From: Rhynchonema sp. JSB1_4
Taxonomy: Eukaryota; Nematoda; Chromadorea; Monhysterida; Xyalidae
Assembly (NCBI GenBank): GCA_030248065.1
Contig: JASAMV010006823.1
Location: 38,474 to 102,473 of the forward strand
Direction of reading: 5' to 3'
Length of the DNA stretch: 64,000 bases
The notes under the pieces: generated by a model
The model's input: the letters and a program-made list of their open reading frames with translations, nothing else
Told to the model about the DNA's origin: nothing
The model's database searches: none
Translations under genes and position numbers: made by a program
In this document: piece after piece, positions 23,635-34,404 of the stretch
How the letters are laid out: the number at the start of each line of letters is the position of its first letter
Numbering within the stretch: the first letter of the stretch is position 1

Positions 23635-24078
23635 TAGGGTTAGAGAGATGTCGGTGTCGGGTGCCAAAAAAGTGTAGGTGTCGGGTGTCGGGTACCTTCA
23701 GATGTCGGGTGTCGGGTTTTTTGGGACCAGACACCCGACAGCCGACACTTACGGTTCAAAACATCAGTTTTGCTGAGAGAAGAATTTTGAGAGAAAATTT
23801 TCTTCGAACCAAATGTTTCCGAAGACGCAGAATGTGACATTTTGGTGTTTATTTCGTGTGAAAATATTTGAATTCAGTAGCTTGAGCCAAAAATTTTACT
23901 AATGATGCAAATGAGCAAAAATTTGCCTGTTTTTGCTCCAAAAACAGGTGTCGGGTGTCGGTTTTTTTTGAAAATTAGATGTCGGGTGTCGGGTGTCGGC
24001 TTTTTTCTCGGATGTCGGGTGTCGGGTACTTCCAGATGTCGGGTGTCGGCTGTCGGGTACCCCTGACCTCTAACCCTA
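23635..24078. mobile_element. hAT-type MITE, TGTCGGG word family
   Basis: Inverted ends TAGGGTTAGAG and CTCTAACCCTA are flanked by a perfect 8-bp duplication GTTTGGAG (23627-23634 and 24079-24086). Inside, TGTCGGGTG or its complement is repeated well over ten times, clustered at both ends (23649-23750 and 23947-24060) around an AT-rich centre. Non-coding and non-autonomous. Confidence 0.9.
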
Positions 24079-24169
24079 GTTTGGAGCGGTCGATTTTTGT
24101 GTTTGTGTCAAAAACCGTGCTTCTCAGGACAAGCTAAAAAAAGTCATCAGAAAAAATTGGTCAAAAAAG

Positions 24170-24290
24170 TCGGGCCGGGCCGAGTTTTCCCACAGTTTTG
24201 CCGGTCCAAACATCCCGGCCCGCACTATCGGTCCGGGCCGGGCCGACCTGTCGGGGGTTGCGGGCCGGGCCGGGCCGATGGACACCTCTG
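24170..24290. repeat. GGGCCGGGCC word element fragment
   Basis: Clustered GGGCCGGGCC words end in GACACCTCTG, the right terminus seen in the 53907-56592 element. No left terminus was found, so this is a truncated or rearranged copy. The next hAT element starts 6 bp later. Confidence 0.6.
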
Positions 24291-24295
24291 GTGAC

Positions 24296-24958
24296 CAGTG
24301 TAGTACTTGATCAGGGTGTTGACGATAGATAGATTGGGACCCGAAATGTGTTGACGATAGATAGATGACCCAAGTCCGAAATCTGGGGGGGGGTAGACCC
24401 AAACTTGTTGACGATAGATAGATGGTGGGGGGGTCGCCAATAATCAAGGTATAGTATAGTGTACTAAGCAGGTAATAATGTGTAAATATTAATGAAAATG
24501 TACTTAGATGTACTAAATCCGCGCGTAGCGCGCGATTTTTTGCCTATTTGGGACAAAAAATACCGATTTTGAGCCATTTTGAGGCAAAAATGCCCATTTT
24601 GGGGTCGAAATGTGTTGACGAAAAATTTTCCAAATCCCGGGACCCAGTTCCCAAGAGTGGAACAATTGAGGTTTTCTTTTCAGGCTTGGGCTTAGGCTTA
24701 GGCCCCAGCCACCCCTAATAATACATTGCGTGTAGGCCTAAGCCCAAGCCTGACAACAATGGTTAGGCCTAAGGAAAGCCTAACCCTGAAATCAATAACT
24801 TAATATCGTTCCTTAACCACAGGGTCCCGAGTATCGAAGGAGTGCCTAGATTTGCCCATAAGTGTTGACGATAGATAGATGAAATCAAAAAGTGTTGACG
24901 ATAGATAGATGAATTTGGGGGGACCCCGCCCCCCACCCCTCCCCCAAGTACTACCCTG
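24296..24958. mobile_element. hAT-type MITE, GACGATAGATAGAT word family, copy 2
   Basis: Ends CAGTGTAGTACTTG and CAAGTACTACCCTG are flanked by a perfect 8-bp duplication CTGGTGAC (24288-24295 and 24959-24966). The word TGTTGACGATAGATAGAT occurs at 24319, 24349, 24408, 24864 and 24894 (complementary orientation to copy 1). A short GCTTAGGCTTAGGCC / GCCTAAGCCCAAGCC block is present at 24683-24755. Non-coding. Confidence 0.9.
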
Positions 24959-25679
24959 CTGGTGACTGGTGAGGAGGGAGATTTGAAAAAAGAGCGTGAC
25001 AAACCTCGCGAGCCACGCGCGCTCCTATGGACTCAAAGTCTGGCGGATCGGTTTTCGATTCGTGAGGCCTCCTTTGTGATTTTCTGGGACTTTTGTTGTG
25101 ATCACGGACCATCATACGACTGCAACGAAAACCGCAAAATCACGCCGGAGTTCAGTGTCTTTGATGGCCAATTTCAACGATTGGGAGTCTGGAAAACGAA
25201 CAGACGACTTTTCCTGACGACGGCCAATTTCCTGAAAACAGTGGTGAAAATTAAAAAACAACAAGATAAGGCAAAAATTCGAATCAATCATTTCACAATT
25301 CAAATTCAATCAACCTCAAACAGAATTAATTTTAGCTCCTCTTTCAAACCGACAGATTCAAAGTTCAGCGAATTTCTCTTCAATTCACTGTTTGAATTTA
25401 CCGCGCGTTTTGCAGCGTGTTGGTGAGCCCAGGGTCATCGCTTGGCTTACGGTAGGTCCACAAACTGACGCATTCCTCTGAGGAAGCTGCTTGCAGTCAG
25501 GGCCGTACATCGCGTTTGTGCAGTCTTGTGGTGAGGAACCGCAGTGGTGCTTGCTCTTCGATGGGCTTTAAGCATGTTTTTTTGGCAAACAACAAGATCA
25601 TTTTGGTAACAGTGCAAGATTTTTTTTTAAATTTACTCGCATCTGGTGGGTGGGGGTTACACAGCAAGGGCCCGGTCCA

Positions 25680-25898
25680 CAGATGCTGAATTACCAATAC
25701 CTATACCAATAACAAAACCTGTACCTAATTTTTGGCTATTTGATCGCTCTGCTACGGCTGATACGTGCAGCATCGATGCAGTATACAACATTAACTTACA
25801 AAAAACAAAACAATGGTCTGATTCGCAAAAAATAAAAAATGTGATGCAAAAGTTAGGTATAGGTGATACCGGTGGTACAGGTATAGGTTCTGCATCTT
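25680..25898. repeat. Short word-bearing inverted-repeat element (ACCTATACC)
   Basis: CAGATGCTGAATTACCAATACC on the left is the approximate complement of GGTATAGGTTCTGCATCT on the right. The word GGTATAGG or its complement recurs inside each end. About 219 bp; no target duplication seen. It resembles the other word-carrying MITEs but is more decayed. Confidence 0.5.
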
Positions 25899-26131
25899 TT
25901 TCTGGTGCTCTGCCACAACACGAAATGCACAACCACAAACACCGTGAGCGTGAATGTACCCGGCAATAAAAATGTTCATCTTTGCATGAAACACCACCGT
26001 ATTTTATGAAGCACAACGGTCATATGCACGTAAACACAAACGTAAACCACACCAGATGGACATGTACATTGTACGAATTACCTACTGTGATTCACTTGCA
26101 GGTTCCAAATCAACAATGCTGAGAATGAGCT

Positions 26132-29100
26132 TCACGTTTTTCTCGGTCCACTGTCCACAATTTCATCATCATATCCGATCCGCTGTTGAAGTTTCTGTCC
26201 AAGCAGACACGAGCACGATAATGGAATGATCAGTTTGACCACCCAGTGCACCACGGTCATCCAGCTGATGCCCGCCCACAGACCGAACGTGCCTGAAATT
26301 GCAGAGGACACTTGTGTGTGAGCAGCAGACCTGCGCGCGTATCAGTACCTCCCAGATCTCCCATCAGCTGATCCACCGTCTGCCGTTCATAGATCTCGTT
26401 TTGCTGAAAGATTCATTGAAGCTGCATTGTGTTTGTGTCTTCGAATCGAATGCGCTTGCATCGCACTGACGATGACTTAGTGATGGTCAAGTTCACCAGC
26501 AGCCATTGTATCTTTATGCATCCACACACCGTGATGTCCATATTCTCAAAGTAGACGTCCATGATGTAGAATTTGCTCCTAATGCCAGCGCCCTTGTTCA
26601 CATTGATGTTATTCACGCCGTGAATGGAATCGACGGTCGCTTGAAGTTGCTTGGATGCGGGACTGAGTAGGTTCGGTGATGGCATCGTGGCCATGTACAC
26701 ACTTGGATAGTATTGTGACTAAAATGCGGTCAAGAACTTGATGTGACTGAAGGGTGTGCCTGATATTATAATGATAATCTGTATCAATATCTGAAGCGTG
26801 CCTGATAACAGAGTGGCTTGCAACGGGTTTTCTTGCACTCGTCGCTCTTCTTGTGCTCTCTGAAAAGTGAGTTGGATTTTGACCCAGCTCAAGCTTAAGA
26901 AAACACGGAAAAGGTACTTTTCACGTAAAACTGAAATGGAATCAATAAGTTAAAACAAACCCATTATGGAATCCCTTCTTCTTCAATGTGTTCACACAAG
27001 CGGCGTATGTTCGTGGTGTGCATACCGGGAAGTCAATACCATCAAACATTTCAGTGCAATTGCACGGCACAGCGAATTGCCAGTACAAATCACATTCGCT
27101 TTTGCAGACCTCCACCGAACTGTGCTCCTGGCCTGCATTGGATAAAGCTACCGTTGGCTGGTCAACTTTTATTTAAATTTGTAACCGTATTCTAGTGCCA
27201 CCACAAGCGCGACCATCACCTAATACATACATACGTTGTGTACTTGTGTATACAGTCAACCCTCTTTGTAGTGACACGACCTGGCATTTTTGTCACTATG
27301 AAGAATTTTCACTGTATAGAGTGGCAATCAGGAGGTTAAGGGCAGACGGGAGGGGGCAAAAATTGTGCCCAAAAATATTCATTACAAAGAGGGTTCCACT
27401 ATAAAGAATATCACTGTAAAGAGGGCTGCAGAAGAAATCTGGAACTGAGACAATGCGATTGTTTGAATTTGCCGCTGATTTATTCGTGTAAACGCACCCG
27501 GATACAACAACGGCTCTCGTTTGTCGACGCACGGCGATGGACCTGTCAATAATGTGGCGGACAACGTTTTGCTGAAGAACGTTTCGGTGACCTAAACGTC
27601 AAATGTGATGACATGATCAAACAACGGGACATAAAATATAACTTGGTAATATACTGTAACTCCAAAAATGTTTTTGTCAAACGTTTATAAAAATGAAAGT
27701 AGCGATAATAATAAAATAAAAATAAAATGTATAAATATAAAAAGTAATAAATAATAATACAGAATTTGACCAACACCGAGTGTGACCCAAGTTCGTCTGC
27801 CGGGTGTGAGGGGAACGAAGTCATTGTTGCTGCCGAAATAGACCGCCAATCCGTCCTCCCAATAATTGTTGATTGGCTCAGGGACTGTATCCTCGGGATC
27901 CGAGAAGAAACGGAACGTGACCCCGCCCTGACTCCCTGCAGTCATGTTTCACTGTGATCTCCCGAGTGCCGATTAATGCGCTGGTTGATTATCCGCGATT
28001 CACACACGCTTGTACATACATACATATACAATGCATATGGTTTGGTAGGGGTCATATTTTTTCAACACCAGCATGATTGGCACACCATTAGTTTCCGTAA
28101 TGCTGAGGTCATCTGGTCCATTCGTGCCGATGATCACCTAGTACGCCATGCCGCCGCAAAAAAGAACGCAGGAACGTGTGCATGCTCAGTTTCGACCAAG
28201 TGCTGCACCAGGTCATCGTCATATAACTGCACCACTCACATTGGATCTGACAAGTCTGAGCTCAGGCATTTTAAATGCAACAGCAACGCAACCTGCAGTC
28301 TTGACTTTTGCCGCATCTCCAAGCAACGTCAACTTGAAGCATTGTGCGAATTTTGGATTCAACACGGGCACCACCTTTGCGATGCCGTTCGATGTTATGT
28401 TGCAGATGTGATTATCACTTGAGTTGCCGAACAATTCTCCGATCTCACCGTATTTCTAAAAAGGTAGGAACAACTTTTATAGACATGCCATCCGTTCAAG
28501 AATATTAGACTGCACGGCAATTAACGAGCTTGTATGGGTGTCAGATGTGGATTGACAGTGAAACATCACTCAACAGCAGCACAAAAGGACATAAACAACT
28601 GACCGTGGCGGTGAACAGCAACGGAAAGCAGTTCGGCCCGAGTTCCCTGTGAATATTGCTATAGTTGAAGTTGTTCCTTTCCAGAAACTTATCGATGTCA
28701 TTGATTACAGCCTCGTCTTCGAGCACGCTCAAGTCCGAGAACACATAGGCCGCTTTCATCGTGCCCATCAGAAACTGGATCATTTTACGATTCATGTTCA
28801 GTTTGGCCGGGTCCGTCACTTGTTGTGGGTCGATTGACAGACCGGCCTTTTCCAGTTTGGTCTTGGAATATCTGAATGAATAACGTATAACGTTGTAGTT
28901 TTTTGCATTTTGTTTTGTGACTTTTATCAACAACCTGTTGAAGGAACATATGGTCAAGTCTGGCATGTACATTGTGTTGTTGTTGACGACCACGGACGAG
29001 ACAGACCATTGCGGCAGATTGAAGAACCTAGATGATCATGTCAATTCTGCCGCCTGATGTTTCGAGTAGATCATGACTGTGTCTGTCTGTTTGGGGCAAC

Positions 29101-29404
29101 TCACTTGTAGAGGGTCATCCACGTTGACACCAGCAAGATCATCATAAAAATCGCCAGAACGGTCGCCCAGAAACATCTGAAACATGCGGCTGGACTGTTA
29201 TATCCTGTAGTACTCCGGAGGTTCCCGGAGCATCTACACACTCAACTTAAGCCTCCGTTTTGCACACTAGTGTCCGTTAGCTCAAGCCCACCTCATACAA
29301 TTGGTGGTTGCCTCCCTCAGATCACTCCATCCGTGTGCCGTCGTTGTATCCGCCCAATGCTCACAGATCTGCCGACGATTCGCATCGTGACAGTTGCACA
29401 CCAT
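26132..29404 (-). CDS. DEG/ENaC-family sodium channel subunit
   Basis: A trimeric, amiloride-sensitive-type cation channel subunit of the plasma membrane. Twelve exons (minus): 29292-29404 (ATG), 29105-29176, 28935-29027, 28604-28871, 28293-28455, 27787-27935, 27498-27591, 26961-27132, 26802-26859, 26530-26718, 26349-26403, 26132-26292. They total 529 codons (528 residues), all phases consistent. The N terminus has the family's conserved HG motif (TTAHGWSDL). TM1 is at about 40-60 (CFWATVLAIFMMILLVS), followed by YMPDLTICSFNR. The cysteine-rich ectodomain includes SPCVDK, VCKSECDLYW, VPCNCTEM, PVCTPRTY and ECKKTRCKPLCYQ. TM2 follows DQLMGDLGGTFGLWAGISW, where GIS is the selectivity-filter position. 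The intron between exons 9 and 10 starts with GC rather than GT. Mechanosensory, acid- or peptide-gated function cannot be told from sequence. Confidence 0.93.
27253..27431. mobile_element. Pogo/Tigger-like MITE fragment in channel intron 7
   Basis: TA followed by CAGTCAACCCTCTTTGTAGTG marks the left end. The right part has CACTATAAAGAATATCACTG, related to the sequence at 60575-60690, which ends GGTTGACTG then TA. CAGTCAACC-type termini with TA flanks are characteristic of pogo/Tigger elements. It is non-autonomous and lies in the intron between exons 7 and 8 of the channel gene. Confidence 0.6.
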
Positions 29405-30188
29405 GATTTTTACAAACTTTGAGTATAGAAAACGGTGATAATTTCAGAATGTCCGCCCTACGTTTGTTTTCATTAGCTCAGCATGGGACACCGACACGCG
29501 GAGGCAAATCAACAAGAATGAGCGCACATGCTATTGGAACTGAAATGCGCCTGTGGATAAAAGTGATTATGATTGTAAAGCCTCTAGTTATTTGTTCTCT
29601 ATGACAACTGGTTATAACAACAAATTTGTCACACCAGAATGGCTCTCCCCAACCCAGCAATTGCAAGTACTACCCACATGCCGCGCCCGCAGGTCGTATG
29701 ACAGATGGATGACTTCTGATAAGGGAAAACCAACTGGAATCGAGGTTTAGCTGGAGTATCGGTCCAACGGACTGTGACTTCAGGCGTCTCTATACGTCTA
29801 ATTTTGCGTCAATTTGAGTCACCAACGTAGGTAACATATGTATATGCACGCATGTGCATATTTGAAATTGTGGTCAATCATTACTAAATGTGCATTTGCG
29901 CTCCGGTGCGGTAAGCAGCATTTTCCTAATTTTTGTAAGTGTAATTTTGTTTTATGCCAAGTGCACATGCGACAAATTTGACTAGTCAAAAAAACCAAAC
30001 CGGCTTCATAAGGTATGAACAGGTTTGCTAGAGGTACACGTATAATTCCACAATATGGGGCATGGGGATGTTAACAATACGAACAATGAACTCTGTACAA
30101 AAACTCCAGAACTCAACAATAAACTTTGACAATTCAGATCCGAAAGAACTAATAATCTCGATTTCCATGTTTGCATCATGTCACTCAA

Positions 30189-33100
30189 TCAATCACTGGC
30201 AATCTCTTTCTCCTTCTGTTTCCTTTCCATTGCACGTTCAAGCAGCTTAACACATTCGGGGTGATTGAACTGAATGGCATCGTCCAGCGCCGTGTGACCC
30301 CAGCTGACAAAAACTTAGAAATTAAAATCAAGAGAAAATAAATGGAATTAAAGAGAAAATCGGCCTACCGATCAGCCAAGAACGGCGAGACATTCCATTT
30401 ATCAACCAGAAATCGAAGCACATGAACGTGACCCTCGCTGGCAGCCAGATGCAACGCCGTTCGACCGTCGTAGTCGGGTTGGTTGAGGTCCATGCCTTGC
30501 AGAATGTACCTTGAAACATCAGGACACTTAGAATAATCGATTTAATGATTCAATTTCATTGATCCAACCTTTTTATCGCATTCAAATCACCGGATTTCGC
30601 AGCGAACAGCACGTGAATCAATTGATCACCCTGCGTCTCAACGAACGATCGTCGCGGGTCGACTTTGCGCGTTTCGGAATGCAGAATGTTGTCGTAGTTA
30701 TGGAAATTGAACTTCTCAACCAGAGCCTGAGTCAGCAGAGAGTGGGTAATGTGATGTTCCAAGCAAGAATGGTGTCTATGAAACGCACTTCACAGAACGC
30801 AACACCTCTGACGGTATTGCCCAACGGGTCCAACGGTGGGGAGAATATGGCGAATGCAGCCACGTTCGGCACCACCAACACCATCGCACCCGACACACCG
30901 GATTTGGCTGGCAGACCGACCTGAATGTCAGGATGTCGTTTTAGTTTGCATGATTAAGCAAGTGTTGCATTGGTTCGCGAGTTTAGTTGCCGTGAATAGA
31001 GGAGCACCAGGTCATCGTCAGTGTGTTATCGCGCTCTCTGATGACCAGTCTTTGAAAAGGAAATGTTCGATTATGGGATCGGTATGATGGCAATCACGAG
31101 CATCTTGTTTGACTTGAGTACCAGCCTGCAACCATTCACATCAGTGATGGTATGATGAGATCGGTTACGAGATGGCATAATCCGACCAGATCAAGCAAGA
31201 GATACACTGTACTCTGGCTCCCAAGCACGCACCTTGAACGCAAACATGCCGCTGTAGTCATACATGCCACAACTGTACATCAGTGACAGTGTGTCACGAC
31301 ACGATTGATTGCTCAACAAGCGCTCACTCGTGATTGGATTGATGCCCCCATTGGCCAACGTGGCACCCATCACCGCCAGGCCATCTGCGTTGGTTTCGAT
31401 TGAACACAATTGGAAATAGAAGTCCATGATCTCTTGGATGTCGTCTTTTTCGGGAAATACCTAGATTAGGATGAAACGTTCTTTTTGAAACAACAGCTAC
31501 AAAACTTGTAGCGTCATCACTCACGTGGTGCTCTCTCATGTAGTAAGCTAGTGCGAAATTGCGATCGGCCGATTTTCGTTCGGACAGAAAGCTAAAAGTC
31601 GACAAAAATACATATAGATTGAGGGTCACACACAAGGATCATGAAACATCAGAGCCAGCCAGGCAGGCAAGTGCACTCACACAGAATTATTGAATCCAAC
31701 TGGTTCGCCACCGGTCAACTTTCTGAACTGAGACATCATCTGCAACGGAGGTTTGGCCTGTCGTTAGCCACACGTCCTGGTGGATAATGGGAAAAAAGAA
31801 TTATATAAGCATGCCGAAAATGTGCGACTCACAAAATCGAATCGGTCCGACAATTGTTGTCCGTGAAGCAGAATTGATGCGACGACAATGGCACCGGCGT
31901 TGATCATCGGGTTGTGGGGACGATCTGAAATGGCGAAATTGGGATTATTTGTGGCAAGCCAGGTGCACTGGTGGTGGTGATGTTTCAAATCCTTTCAAAT
32001 ACGGAAAATCTTGACAATTTCTGATAATTTTGCGGTTATACGTTACCATTCGGTGCATCCACACTGATGATGACCACCTGGTGCACTGGTTTTCGGTGAA
32101 AGGAGCTCACAACGGACAACAAACCACTCATGTTAGATTCAATTCAATTCACATTACACCATAAGTACATGGTCACCGATTGGAAGGTTGGAGAGTTTAA
32201 TCAACCAGTGGTTTCACCAATGCTGCCTGAATTATCCCTCATCAAAATGTTGAATTCGACTCCTTCTTAGCAACGCAAGGACATCAAATGCACCAACTTT
32301 TCGAATCCAAACAAATTTCATTGAACGTCCGTCCGGATGGTTCGGTGCCAATCCTTTCGTGCACAATATCAGCGCCAACATCATTCAGTGCAATTGCATA
32401 GCTGAACGCCTTGCTCACTGATTGCAGACAGAACGTTGTTTTGCAATCGCCGATTGAAAGTCTGCAAAACATGATTCCCCTTGCATTGCCACTTTTATGA
32501 CACTCCTTCGGGCTGTATTCGAAAATATTTCCACCAACCTTTGACCATCTACAGTGCACACAGCCACTCCGTACAAGTTGGGATCGACTCTGCCCAGCTG
32601 GGGGATGTAGCACGCAACCTGCACGACATCAGGGTGAATTGGAATTGGTCAAAGTTCAGAAACCCGTGGGTGCGCACAGTGGTATAGTCCATGGCGAAAT
32701 TCAAGTGGTTGCGAAATGAGTGGATATTGGGAGCTATTTTTCTAATGAAAGTAACGTTTCCCGACGTTATTGTTCAGCACCCAATATCTTTTCCACAATT
32801 TCAGTAATTCCACTCTCAGTTCCACGTCATTATGAGAAGCAACAGATTATTGTTGACAGCAAACGCAGCGAATCCAATAAAAACCCCTACTCAAAACAAG
32901 AAAGGCATGGCAAACTTAGGAGGTGTCAATGCTACTAGATATTGGTCGCACAATGACTTTATAAGAATCGCTCAAATTTTTTTCCTGAATCGCAAAGAGG
33001 GAAAGTGACGGGGCGGTGACGTTGCGTTGCGCGATCGCACACAAAGCATGTAGTAAAGAGAATGTTTCAGACCTGCGGCAACGTGGTGGATCTGCTGGAT

Positions 33101-34404
33101 TATTTTCAGGTGAAAATGTTTTGTGAGAATCACAAATAGCACAGTGGTTAAGAGTGACTGAACGTGAAAATCAGGATTCATTTGATGAATTCTTATATAG
33201 CCATTGTGCGACCAATATCAATACACTGAGTTAGTTGCACGAAACATTACAAGGGACGCGCAAACGCACTACAGCACCGTTTTTGTTTGTAACGTACCAT
33301 CGCATGCCCGTCAAGCCACTTTATCTAATGTGTGAAGTAAACAAGCCGTCAGCATCTTATTATGTAGTATAAGTGAAACATCAAAGAATAACAACAGGAT
33401 TTGCCATGCGCCCACTATACATCTTTCACTCGACACACACAATCATCAGGTGGCCAAAATGCCTTGAAACATCAGCTGGTCGATCGTACCAAATAACTGA
33501 ATGTCAACAAAGCCACCCTGATTTATCAAGGTGGCCCAACCTTGCCGGCGCACGTGTCCTCCTTGACTCGGTCGAACATTTCCTTGATGTGACGACTGAA
33601 CTCGAGCCAATCCGGGATCACAAATTGATTTTGTAGCGCCTTCGTGATCAGCGTTGAACACGGCATTATTGCTCTGAAACATCACATTACGATACTCTTC
33701 AAGCAACCATTGGTGTATTCGCACTGATGATGACCTGGTGCACCACCCGTGTGCAAAAGCGGTTGGAAACGAACAACGAAAGGTACCCAAGCTGGTGCAA
33801 TTCACAGTGGTAGATTTTGGAGTATAAATCACGTGAGACACCAACAACAAACCTTCTGAATTGGTCTCGATCAAGGAACAAATGTCTGAACTCAAATATA
33901 TCAACGCTGCCCTCAATCGTAGGCGTGTTGATCTCCATCTGATGCAATAAGTCACGCATTTCCTCCAGACGCGGGTCGCTGTCATGCCGTAACCCAGTGT
34001 CTTTCAATGCCTGCAAGTGTGTTGCTGTAAGTTGGGCTACGGTATAATGCACGTAAAGTGACGCATGTTGTTGAGTGTTGTGCCGACCTTCAAGAACTTG
34101 ACAACATCAAACAGGTCATGTTCGGTGCTTCTGAACAATTCGTAAATGGTCTCCTCAGTGTTTGCCATCGACGGAGTGGGCGAGACGCATGAAAAGTGAC
34201 GCCCACGAACATCTTGCTCGCCGGCGTTGTTTTGTGTGGCGATACTGCAAGTGGACTATAGGTTCGGCAGAGTTGTCTTCATATAAAAATCAGTTTCTTC
34301 TTCATCTTAAACCGTTTACATTATAATTGGTTTGGTCCACTGCCTCACCTCCTGAATCCGGCCAATTTTTCAAGCGACTGGAAACTGACGTTTTTCTCCA
34401 CCAT
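30189..34404 (-). CDS. GLS: Glutaminase, ankyrin-repeat type
   Basis: Hydrolyses glutamine to glutamate and ammonia; usually mitochondrial in animals. Fourteen exons (minus): 34349-34404 (ATG), 34088-34244, 33853-34010, 33541-33673, 32539-32618, 32298-32461, 31833-31924, 31681-31739, 31525-31591, 31233-31460, 30789-30920, 30569-30726, 30369-30509, 30189-30303 (stop). They total 580 codons (579 residues), phases consistent. The N-terminal helical module includes [11 protein letters not shown] and [14 protein letters not shown]. The serine-dependent catalytic domain has YIPQLGRV (Tyr172), FCLQSVSK (the SxxK pair Ser209/Lys212), [32 protein letters not shown] and LVVPN. Two ankyrin repeats follow ([34 protein letters not shown]). 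No clear mitochondrial presequence is seen, so an alternative 5' exon is possible. A MITE occupies intron 4. Confidence 0.95.
32942..33215. mobile_element. TA-flanked MITE, TTGGTCGCACAATG family, copy 2
   Basis: Perfect inverted ends TTGGTCGCACAATG and CATTGTGCGACCAA are flanked by TA (32940-32941 and 33216-33217). At 274 bp, it is close in sequence to 1075-1345 across its full length. Located in glutaminase intron 4 between exons 33541-33673 and 32539-32618. No coding capacity; Tc1/mariner-type by target. Confidence 0.9.

Noticed and set aside
24962..25426. 154-residue open frame next to the hAT element
   Set aside because: No recognisable domain, no splice structure, starts within the element's duplicated target; composition looks like AT-rich non-coding sequence.
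25435..26131. Further 3' exons of the DEG/ENaC gene
   Set aside because: The frame closes with a stop at 26132-26134 after the second transmembrane helix and a normal-length tail.
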